Below are positions 48,112 through 57,891 of a DNA stretch of 64,000 nt, one piece after another (positions within the stretch are counted from its first letter, which is position 1; every line of letters begins with the position of its first letter). The notes beneath the pieces were generated by a model. It had not been told where the DNA came from and did not search any database. It saw only the letters and a program-made list of their open reading frames with translations. The translations under genes and the position numbers were made by a program. Origin of the DNA: Scilla litardierei (lineage: Eukaryota > Streptophyta > Magnoliopsida > Asparagales > Asparagaceae); assembly GCA_030789695.1 (NCBI GenBank), contig CM061138.1, positions 21,028,214 through 21,092,213 of the forward strand, written 5' to 3'.

Positions 48112-51100
48112 TCAAGCTTGCAGATCTCTTAGGCGTCTCATTCCAATCCTATGTACAAGCTTCCTAAAAGTGGCAGTAGGAAGGGCTTTAGTGAACAAAT
48201 CTGCCAAATTGTCACATGATTGCACTTGTCTGATGTCGATCTTGCCATCTCTCTGTAGCTCATGCATCCAGAAGAACTTTGGTGAAATGTGCTTCGTTCT
48301 GTCACCTTTGATGAATCCACCTCGTAACTGAGCTATGCATGCAGCATTGTCTTCGAACATTGTAGTATGTTCGAGATCTCCAGTCTTCAGTCCGGTGATA
48401 GACAAGATGTGGTGGACAACTGAGCGTAGCCAAACGCATTCTCTGCTTGCTTCATGGATGGCAATGATCTCAGAATGATTGGATGGGGTTGTCGTCAAGG
48501 TTTGCTTGATGGATCTCCAGGAAATGGCTGTCCCTCCGTAGGTAAACATGTACCCAGTATGTGACTTCGCTTTGTGGGGATCAGACAAGTAGCCTGCATC
48601 AGCATAACCTGCAAGTGTAGATGATATTCCATTTTTGTAGAAGAGTCCCAAATCTGTAGACCCTTGGAGGTAGCGCAGAAGGTGCTTAACCCCGGTCTAG
48701 TGGCACTGTGTGGGCGCTGCACTGTATCTGGCTAGCAAATTTACATCGAACGCTATGTCGGGACGCGTGCAGTTAGCCAGATATAGTAGTGCTCCAATGG
48801 CACTCAGATATGGAACTTCTGGACTAAGTATATCCTCCCCCTCTTCCAGCGGCCGGAAGGGGTTTTTATGTGCATCCAGAGATTGTACCACCATATGTGT
48901 ACTTAGTGGATGGCATTGGTCCATATGGAATCTTTGCAACATTTTCTTCGTGTATGTGGTTTGATGTAGTAGGATTTCATCTTTTAGATGTTCAATCTGT
49001 AAGCCAAGGCAGAATTTCATTTTGCCTAGGTCTTTCATTTCAAATTCTTTTGTTAGGCTTACAGATATCTCAGTGATCTCTTCAGGAGATCCTATGAGAT
49101 TCAGGTCGTCTACGTAGACAGCAATTATTACGAATCATATTCCCTTTGTTCTTATGAAGATACAAGGGCAGACTTCATTGTTTGTGAATCCTTGTTGAAC
49201 AAGGAACTCACTGAGTCTGTTATACCACATTCTTCCTGATTGTTTGAGACCATACAACGATCTTTGCAGCTTAACAGAATAGACGTCTCGAGGTCTATCT
49301 TTCAGTTCAGATGGCATAGAAAAGCCATCAGGAAGTTTCATGTATATCTCCTTGTCGAGATTGCCGTATAGATATGCAGTCACAACATCCATTATCTGCA
49401 TATCTAGGCCTTCCTTTGCTGTTAAGCTTATCAGGAATTTGAAAGTAATCGCATCCATGACCAGGGAGATGTTTCGTCATAGTCTATTCCCGGTCTTTGG
49501 GAAAATCCATGTGCTACAAGTCTAGCTTTGTAGCGTGTGATCTCATTATTTTCGTTTCTTTTTTCTGACGAATACCCATTTATATCCCACAGGTTTGACA
49601 CCGGTAGGTGTCTAGACTATTTGCCCAAAGACTTTTCGTTTCTAAAGCGAGTCTAGCTCGGTTTCTATTGCCTGATTCCACTTTGGCCAGTCATTTCTAT
49701 GTTTGCATTCAACAACGGAATGTGGTTCATAATCATTGTCACTTCCGGCGACATGAATGGCAATGTGAAACGCGAAGTCATCGTCGACGACTGTACTCTT
49801 TCTGTCCAATACCTCCCCTGTACGTACATAATTCAATGATATTTCAGTTTCTCCCGGCAGTTCCTCTGCAGTGGATTCCGGGAGGGGATAGGGTATGGAC
49901 ACGAGCTCGTTTCTCTGTGGGGGTATCGTCCCAAGGTCTCCGGATATTTTTCTTTTTCTTGGATTTTTATCCTTGGAACCTGGTGGTCTGCCTCTTTTCT
50001 GTTGAGGTGCATCCACTTCTGCTGCTGGTGGATTGTATCCATCCTTTGGGATGTCAATCCTAGCTGGAGTATTCGCAGCAGGGATGTGTGATCTGACAAT
50101 CTTCTGGTTGTCAGTAAACGAATCCGGTAATCTATGGCCTGTGTCCTGGATGTGCAAGATCTTCCGGATCTCATCATCACATTGTTTTGTTACCGGATCG
50201 TAGTGGGTCAGACTTTTTGTATCCCACGTTAACATTTGCTTTGCGCTAGACTTTTCAATGTCTAGGCCCATTTTCGGAAAATACGTCTCATCAAAGTCGC
50301 AGTCTTCAAGGCGTGACTTAAAAGCGTCCCCCGTTTGGGGTTCTAGGTATCTTATAATGGAGGGCGAGTCATACCCTACATAGATACATAGGCGACGTTG
50401 AGGACCCATCTCGGTCCTCTGGGGTGGTGCAATGGGGATATAAACTGCTCAGCCGAAGATTCTCAAGTGAGAGATGTTCAGCGGCGTTCCATATGCAAGT
50501 TGCATTGGAGATTGAGTCTGACCTCCTGAGGGTCTTATTTTTATTAGTGATGCAGCATGCAATATTGCATGTCCCCATGCATCCACCGGCAACTGGGATT
50601 TTATCAGCAATGGACGTGCGATCCATTGGAGTCTTTTAATTAGCGACTCGGCTAACCCATTCTGAGTGTGAACATGCGGCACTGGATGTTCAATTTCAAT
50701 TCCCGTTGCATGGCAATATTCTTGAAATGACTGAGAGATAAATTCCCCCGCATTGTCCATACGTATTTTCTTAATTTGGTTGTCTGGAAAATGCGCCCGC
50801 AACTTTATTATTTGTGCCAAAAGCTTTGGAAAAGCTAAGTTGCGGGTTGAAAGTAGACACACATACGAGTATTTCGAAGATGCATCAATCAGTACCATAA
50901 AGAACCGAAAGGGCCCACCAGGGGGGGTGGATAGGTCCATATATGTCTCCGTGTATTCTTTCAAGGAAGCTAGGAGACTCGATATCCACTTTAAGTGATG
51001 ATGGCCTTGTTATTAATTTTCCCTTAAAGCAGGGTACACAATGGAATTCTCCCTTCTGAAGAATCTTCTAGTTCTTCAGGTTATGCCCGTGGGTTTGTGA

Positions 51101-51594
51101 TATAATGCGGTGCATCATCACATATCCGGGTGGCCAAGTCTATCGTGCCAAAGTAAGAATTTGGCCAATGTCGGGCACTTCAGGTGCTCCGTCAGGTTTG
51201 CTTCCTCTCTCCGAATTTTTGTATGGTAGAGGCCTGATGAGAGGCTCTCAAAACGTTCAAGTATGGTTTTAACTCCATTTCCTTGAGACGTTACATACAT
51301 CAATTCATTTTCTTTTACATTTGCTGTTTCCAAGTGGAATCCGTTAAGACGGATATCTTTGAAACTTTGTAAGTTTTTCTTGGAATTCGGAGAGTAAAGT
51401 GCATCTTTAATTTTTATTTCTGTTCCATTGGGGAGCAACAAAGTTGCATTCCCAGAACCTTCAATTATGTCCGATGGCCCTGAAATTGTGTTTACAGGGC
51501 TCTTATATGGAGTAATGCTATGAAAATAGTGTTTATGCTGAAGGATCGTATGTGTCGACGTGTTGTCTACTAAGCAGTCATGAGAGCATCCCAT
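48112..51594 (-). pseudogene. E4 copia pol, broken
   Basis: Minus strand, from 51594: protease start (DCLVDNTSTHTI, again without the usual Gly), pre-integrase (LWHDRLGHP near 51140), integrase core (50964-50449; DNAGEFISQSFQEYC), C-terminal part (50409-49642), RT (49458-48697; DVVTAYLYGNLDKEIYMKLP, YGLKQSGRMWYNRL, and YVDDL near 49100) and RNase H (48651-48112; AGYADAGYLSDPHKAKSHTG, SEIIAIHEASRECVWL). This gives the copia order protease-integrase-RT-RNase H. Frames are broken between 51118/50964, 50449/50409, 49642/49458, 49135/49038 and 48697/48651. Confidence 0.9.
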
Positions 51595-51720
51595 CTAAAA
51601 ATATGAGTAAACATTTGCATTTAGAAAAACTAAATTTTATTCAACAGAATTCAAATTACATAAAAGCTCTCATAAAATAGATTGTTCATACAATAAAATG
51701 CTAAGATAAATGAAAACAAG

Positions 51721-52682
51721 CTAATCAAGCATATCATCTGACTCGAAGTCTTTGGCTGTGAACTTGACTGCATTGTTCGCAGCCACCAGGTTTGATTCAG
51801 CATTCTTTTTCTTGCTTTGTTTATAAAGCTCCTGGAGATGCACTGGGGTCCTGCACACTCTGGACCAGTGGCCTTTCATGCCACAGCTGTGGCACTGGTC
51901 TTCCCAATCCCTCTTGGGTGGGGGTGCATCATTTTTCTTATTATCATTCCTGCGCCAGGTGAACTTGCGTTTCCCTTCATTCTTTCTCTGATGTGGTGGG
52001 CCCTTGGCTCTTTTCTGTTGTCCCTCTTTCTGTGGTCTTTCTTTTCTTTTATTATCCCTATTCTTTTTGGAGGAAGAGGCATAGTGAGCTTCTGGTAGGG
52101 GGGCAGTGCCGGGAGGGCGCATATTGTGAGTGGCGAGAAGAAGCTCTCTGTTTTGCTCGGCCATGAGCAAACATGACAGCAGCTCTGAATACTTGGTGAT
52201 TTTACGTTCACGGTATTGCTGCATGAGTATCGCATCCTTTTCATGGAAAGACATATACGTCTTTTCCAGCATGCGATCTTCTGATACTTTTTCACCACAC
52301 AACTTCAAGCGTGAGGTGATGCTAAAAAGTGCTGAGTTGTACTCAGCAATGGACTTAAAGTCCTGCAGTCTCAGGTTCTCCCACTCGTATCTCGCCTTTG
52401 GGAGTATAACATCTTTCTGATGTTTATACCTATCCTTAATGGCGGTCCATAGCTCAAGTGGATCTTCGACCGTACGGTACTCAGCCTTTATGGTCTTGTC
52501 CACATGGCGGCAGATATAGATGATGGCTTGCGCCTTCTCTATATCGCTAACATTTTCTTTTTCTGTAACAGCAGTGATGAGGGACTTGGCCGCAGGTGTA
52601 ACTTTACATCTAGCTGCCAGCTTAGATAGTTTCTACCTGATGCATCCAGCACTTCGAAATCAAAGCTTGCAATTTTAGCCAT
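51721..52682 (-). pseudogene. E4 copia gag, one frameshift
   Basis: Starts MAKIASFDFEVLDASGRNY at 52682; one break lies near 52560-52600, and the rest is open to the stop at 51721. Gag region (TVEDPLELWTAIKDRYKHQ), basic stretch, zinc knuckle CHSCGMKGHWSRVC (about 51858-51900 on this strand). Separated from pol by about 125 bp. Confidence 0.87.
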
Positions 52683-53135
52683 TTATCTAGCAGAGCACAA
52701 ATATGCATGAATTAATAATTTAATCAGAGAAAATATTTTCATGCGAAGGCAATATTTAAAGAAAAGCTGAATGTGTGGATCGGCCAGGCCCACAAGAAAG
52801 AGTCCAAAAGTCCACAGTCCAAATTATACAAATTTGCAGTTTTGAAAATGAAAATACAACTTTAGAAACCCCGTGGGTCCCATATGATATCTCCATCTTC
52901 AAGCGTGGCCTCAGTCTCCATGGAAGTTGGTCTTCTTTCTTTGACATTTACATAAATTCCTCACTACAATTTCTCTCAAAAATAAAATAAAAAGTGCGGA
53001 AAATAAACTGTGGGACTAAACGGCCGATCCAAAAACCACATTTAGCAATTCATGCAGAGATATTGTGCTCATCAACATTTTCATTCACAGACATCGTATG
53101 CAGTTATATTCACATGAGGATAAAGTATTTAATCA

Positions 53136-53227
53136 CTTAATAATTAATGGACCACTGGACAACGTCATACAACGCTAGGTTAGGTGACTAACGGCAGAGC
53201 GGTCGCATGATCTTCCTAATTATTAAG
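53136..53227 (-). other. Conserved structured leader element, E4 copy
   Basis: Flanked by CTTAATAATTA / TAATTATTAAG inverted arms. The core on the minus strand reads GCGACCGCTCTGCCGTTAG, TCACCTAACC, TAGCGTTG, ATGACGTTGTCCAGTGGTCC. Confidence 0.75.
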
Positions 53228-53589
53228 TTTTAAATAAAATGCACAACCACGCATATAATATCCACATAATTTGCCAGAGATGTAAAGCATGTAAAAAGAT
53301 TACGATGCATGTGGTGTAAATTAAATTGGGTTTAATCAATCAAATTGATTAAGAGCCCAAAATAGATATTTTCGTTGAAGAAGGAAAAAGGTTTTTCCTT
53401 TTGAATCATCCCAAATATCCCCCAAAAATCCCCAAAAGCCCTAATCTGTCAGGTATTTGCCCTATAATTTACCGTGATTTTTCACGAATTTAATTTCCCT
53501 CAGACGCTCTTTTAAAAATTTGTTTTTAGCCCAAAAATCCGCCTTTTAAGGCTCATTTATAGCCTTGGCCTCCTCCCCCTCCATGTTTT

Positions 53590-53775
53590 TTTGTGGAAAA
53601 AACAGTGGCCTGCGGGCTTCAGGCCGGCTGCCAATAATTTTTTTTTGGAAAACAGTGGCCTGCGGGCCTGAAGCCTTCAGGCCCGCTGCCAAAAAATATT
53701 TTTTTTTTGGAAAATAATGGCCTGCAGGCTTGGGCTTCAGCGGGCAATTTTTTTTTTGAATGGGCTTCGGCCCAT
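53590..53775 (-). repeat. Three tandem hairpin units in the E4 leader
   Basis: About 60-bp units, each a T-run, GGAAAA and then a GGCCTGCGGGC...GGCCCGC hairpin; a fourth short one (TGGGCTTCGGCCCA) ends the array. In the sense strand the loop motif is GGGCCTGAAGGC, like the E5 array at 56094-56405. Confidence 0.75.
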
Positions 53776-53779
53776 AGAT

Positions 53780-54310
53780 GTGGGGGCGGCGGCGGCTAGG
53801 GTTTGCCGCCGCCGCCCTGTACTATTGCTACGATGGGGGGGTTTGGGGGCGACGCCGCCATTGGGGCGGCGACCGCGTCCACGACCGCCCTCGGGTTATG
53901 ACGGCATGTGCCCCCATGCTGCCGACCGGGGGGGGCAAAAGCCGGGGGCAACCTCCCTCTCGGGCGGTGGCAACAGGCGCCCCCCCCCCCCCCCCCCCCC
54001 CCGCTGCTACCCGGCGGGGGGGACAACGGGCGGGGCAACCGCCCTGTTCAGGGGGCGGTGCAGCGCCCCCCCCCGCTTCAGGCGGGGGGCTCGAAGGGCG
54101 GGGCAACCGCCCTGTTCGGGCGGTGCAGCGGGCCGCCCCCCGCTTCAGGCGGGGGGCTCGAAGGGCGGGCAACCGCCCTGTTCGGGCGGAGACAGGGGGG
54201 TCTCCCCCCACGCTACAGGCGGGGGGGGGGGGGGGGCAGGGCGGGCTGAGCCACCCTTTCGGGCGACGACAGCGGCCCCCCTCGCTTCAGGCGGGGGGGG
54301 GACCGCCGTA
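53780..54310. repeat. GC-rich hairpin block in the E4 leader, with a 23-C tract
   Basis: About eight copies of CCCCCGCTTCAGGCGGGGG and GGGCGG...CCGCCCTGTTC units, plus C23 at 53980-54002. All overlapping long ORFs here are by-products. Confidence 0.85.
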
Positions 54311-54648
54311 GGGCACAAACGGGGGCTAAAACAGGTTAAGCCCTAAAAGTTTGGTTTTTGGGTTGTCGTTTTCAAGGCGACAATAGATCCCCGTATCGAT
54401 CTTGCGAGATCTAGGGGAGGGGCAATCATACGTATGATTAAAAACATCGTTTTTAGTGTTTTTACCTCTATATCCGTCCTCCGGATATAGCGACGGTTGC
54501 ACGAAGCCCTACGCGGATGAAGACGCTCGATTGAAGAAGCCTTACACCACGCTCGTGGATCTCCCGTCTCCTCTCGCCTTCGCCTTCTCCTTCGCAACGA
54601 ACGGAAAAATTTTGAGGAAATTTTTTTTAGAGGCTCATGCTGATAACG

Positions 54649-54795
54649 TGTTATGAATCAACTGTCTTGGGGAGGAGCCCCCAACTCTGTATTTATAGGC
54701 AATGAGGAGAATAAAGATGTGTTTACAATGATATGGGCCTATCTCTAGGATAGCCCAGAATCTTAACCGACCCGGTTAAATAACCGTTCACAACA
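54649..54795 (-). repeat. 5' LTR of E4
   Basis: 147 bp, next to the PBS on the minus strand. Confidence 0.9.
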
Positions 54796-54843
54796 AAAGA
54801 TTTGTTTTTTGACTTTCGTTGTTAGGTTTTAAATATTTTGGAG

Positions 54844-55000
54844 TGTTGTGAGTTGAGGGAGACCTTTGGCCTCCCTCCCCCCATCACTCTCCATTACTCC
54901 CCACTAAGTTAGTGGGGAGGCCCTTGGACTCCCAACTTAACATGAGAGTTTTATAAATATAGTACCATGGCTATTTGCCATGGTTAATCCTCTTCTAACA
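54844..55000 (+). repeat. 5' LTR of E5
   Basis: 157 bp, TG...CA. Palindrome CTTTGGCCTCC and TTTATAAATATAG TATA region near 54950. Confidence 0.9.
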
Positions 55001-55379
55001 CGTTATCAGCACGTACGCTCATCTATTTTGAGCTATTCTTCCCGTCTCCCCTCAAAAATCCGAGCCCTACGTGCGAAGGAATCTATAGTTGCGGCGACGT
55101 TTTGCGTGGATTTCTCTTTGGAGCGTATCGGGAGCGGCACTATCTACGGATCTTAATTTTAACGATCTTCCCTAGATCTTTGATCTAGAGGTAATTTCAT
55201 TTCGATCCCGTAGATACATACAACATATTGTTATCTATGATTTTACATAGCTTTCCTTAAAGCTTGTATAAATCTGGTAGATTATAACAATCATCAAAAA
55301 TTAAAATAATAATAATAATAATAAAAACAAAAAAAACAAAAAAAACAAAAAAACCCCCCCCAAAACCCTTTCGGCTGCC

Positions 55380-55885
55380 CGTCGCTGCCCCCCCCCCCCC
55401 CCCCCCCCCCCCGCAGCAGCGGGGGTTTGCCCGCGTCACCCCCCCCAGAAGGGGGGTCTTCCGACCACCGCCCCCCGCCGACGGTGGGGGGTTTTGCCAG
55501 TGACTCCCCCCCGAAGGGAGGGTCTCCGATCGCCTCCCCCCCGAAGCGGGGGGGCCTCTACCCTCGCACCCCGCCGACGGCGAGGGGATTTCCTCGTAAC
55601 CCCCCCCGAAGAGGGGTGCTTCTGCTCGCCGCCCGCCCCCCGAAGGGGGCCCCTGAGCCCGCATCCCCCCCCGGCGGCAGGGGGGGTTCTGATCACCGCC
55701 CCCCGGGGGGCCCCTTTCGGCGATCAACACCCCCCTTACGGGGGGTGCTCCTTGCGATCAACCCCCCCTGACGGGGGGGTGCTCCAGCGAAAACGCCCCA
55801 CCAGTCAGGGGGCGCTGCTTGGTTCCGGCGAAAACGCCCCCCCAGTCGGGGGGCGCTGCTTGCTACCGGTGAGAACGCCCTAAAG
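55380..55885. repeat. Array of about twelve G/C hairpins in the E5 leader, with a 25-C tract
   Basis: Successive CCCCCC-loop-GGGGGG units, with loops such as GAA, TTAC, TGAC and CAGTCA, spaced about 30-45 bp. C25 at 55388-55412. Long Pro/Gly/Arg ORFs on both strands are by-products. Confidence 0.85.
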
Positions 55886-56093
55886 GGGGGATCCTGCTTC
55901 GCCAATTTGCTGCCGGAGTTTCTGTTTTGACGCCACCCCCGGTTTTGTGTGTGACGTCGTGTAAGAGGGTGGACAAACAAGAACTGTCAAATTCTAGGGT
56001 TTTGGGGACTGTTTATATTCCCTTACAATTATCCTTAAATTTGTTTAAGGGCTTATGTTCAACTAAACTTAATATATTGGATTGCCTGTTTAT

Positions 56094-56405
56094 TGGGCCT
56101 AGCCCAGTTTATAACAATGATAATATGTTATATGGGCCTGCAGCCCCATTCTGATTAATTATCTTTTTGGTTTTCCAAATTGGGCCAGAAGCCTAGTTAA
56201 TCCACTTGCAAATTTTATGTGTTAATTAGTTTTTTGCAACTGGGCCTGAAGCCCAAATATTTAAAATAATTTAATTTGGCTTATTTGGGCCAGAAGCCAA
56301 ATTAATAAAATTGCTTATTAAAATGATTAATATTTTACTAATAGGGCCAGCAGCCCCAATCAATGTATTAATTTATTTTAATTTCTTATTATGGGCATGT
56401 CGCCC
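56094..56405 (+). repeat. Periodic GGGCC-loop-GCCC stem-loops in the E5 leader
   Basis: Seven copies start near 56094, 56133, 56181, 56241, 56286, 56344 and 56392 (for example TGGGCCTGAAGCCCA and TGGGCCAGAAGCC), each in AT-rich spacer, at 40-60 bp spacing. Confidence 0.8.
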
Positions 56406-56489
56406 AGTTTGTCATATTGTTAAAATTATATCACTCTTGCATTATTAATTATTTATGGAATACTAGGATTCTATTTTTCAAAATATAAC

Positions 56490-56576
56490 TATCTTCAAGA
56501 TCCTGAGACCGCTCTGCCGTTAGGCAACTAACCTAACGGTGTATGACGTTTCCACGTGGTCTACGAGATAATTATA
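56490..56576 (+). other. Conserved structured leader element, E5 copy
   Basis: AAGATCCTGAGACCGCTCTG, CCGTTAGGCAACTAACCTAACGG hairpin, TGTATGACGTTTCCACGTGGTC, then an AT-rich right arm. The left AT arm is weaker than in E2-E4. Confidence 0.7.
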
Positions 56577-56999
56577 TTTTCTAGTTTCCTTTACCATATG
56601 TTTTGCTTGAGTTATATGCGTGGTTGTTTATTTTTATGCATGTAGCATATTTAGAACTGCGTGGATGTTTAAATCAGTAAAAATGTGTTTTTCGGGATCG
56701 GCCATTATATACCTATTTACTTTCCTTGCACTTTTATTTTCTTTTGAGAGAATTTGTAAGTGAGGAAATTTGTATTTAAAGCCCAAGCTCGGTGCAACAG
56801 CATATGAAGACGAAGATATAGGGACCCACTTTGGGTTTCCGAAGTTGTATTTTTCTTTCCTTTTTATGGACTGTAAACAAACTTTGGACTGTTTATTTTT
56901 TGGGTATCTGGCCGATCCCCGCATTTTTACTTGTTTATTTCTTTATGCATGAATTTTGAATTTTAATTAATTCATGCTCATTTTAAATTGCGTAGATAA

Positions 57000-57785
57000 A
57001 TGGCAAAATGGGCAAGCGTCGATTTCGAAGTACTTGACTCTGCAGGGACAAATTACCTGAGTTGGCGAGTGGACCTGAAGTTCCACTTGCGTTCGGTGGC
57101 CCTCCTTGGGTCCATTTTGGCTCCTTCCTCGGCCCCAGCAGCGGCCGAAACTTCTGCTACAAGTAGCAGCAGCCCTACAACCACTATATCCGATGTAGAT
57201 AAGGCGAAAGCCATAATCTACATGAGGAAACATATCGCTCGGACCTTAAAGGCCGAATACTTAATGGTTGAGGATCCAAAGGACCTGTGGACAGCGCTGG
57301 AAGCTCGGTATAAACATCAAATTGATGTTATATTACCGCGTGCCAGTTATGAGTAAGAAAACCTCAGACTTCAGGACTATAAGTCTGTCGCTGAGTACAA
57401 TTCTGCACTTCATAACATCACCTCACGCCTGAAGTTGTGCGGTGAAGAAGTGACAGAACAGCGCATGTTGGAAAAGACAATTACCTCATTTCACGAGAAA
57501 GATGCAATCCTCATGCAGCAATATCGTGAACGCAATTTCACGAAAGTATTCATATGGAAGCAAAAGAACACTGACCAAGTGTCACTTCCTAAGAAGAACT
57601 GGGAGGATAAATGCCATAGATGCGGGATGACTGGCCATTGGTCCAGAATCTGCCGCACTCCTCGCCACCTCCAGGAACTATATCAGGCGAGCCAGAAGTC
57701 TCTGCCTGAAGCAAACTTGGCGGCTGTTCAGCCACCAACGATGTTCACTGCAATAGACTTCGAGAACGACGACCTGCTCGATTAA
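57000..57785 (+). pseudogene. E5 copia gag, with stop and internal deletion
   Basis: Starts MAKWASVDFEVLDSAG at 57000; TAA at 57354-57356; resumes at 57435. Between FTKV and FIWKQ (about 57545-57555) the basic linker present in E3 and E4 is missing. Zinc knuckle CHRCGMTGHWSRIC at about 57612-57653. Ends with TAA at 57783-57785. Confidence 0.83.
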
Positions 57786-57891
57786 GCTTCATCTTTTATC
57801 TATGCATTTAAAATTCAATGTTACTTCATCTTTAATTTGCTTAAGTTCGTCTTTTTCAGTGACTTAAATAAAATTTCGTTTTAATTATAGA

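Larger units (their letters stand above)
47759..54795 (-). mobile_element. Ty1/copia element E4, full length, decayed
   Basis: LTRs 47759-47907 (149 bp) and 54649-54795 (147 bp), with a perfect TSD AAAGA (47754-47758 and 54796-54800). Minus orientation: PBS CGTTATCAGCATG (54636-54648, one change from the family), leader, gag, protease, integrase, RT, RNase H, and a purine tract TAAGGGGGAG beside the left LTR. The LTRs differ at roughly nine places. Pol is in at least six pieces. Confidence 0.92.

Noticed and set aside
53717..54346. 209-codon plus-strand open frame and overlapping frames
   Set aside because: By-product of the E4 GC hairpin block; E4 itself runs on the minus strand.
55257..55883. 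Pro/Gly/Arg-rich open frames on both strands
   Set aside because: By-product of the E5 hairpin array.
55380..55885. Regularly spaced GC hairpins as a possible CRISPR-like array
   Set aside because: Units and spacers are not constant, there are no cas genes, and the context is a plant retrotransposon leader.
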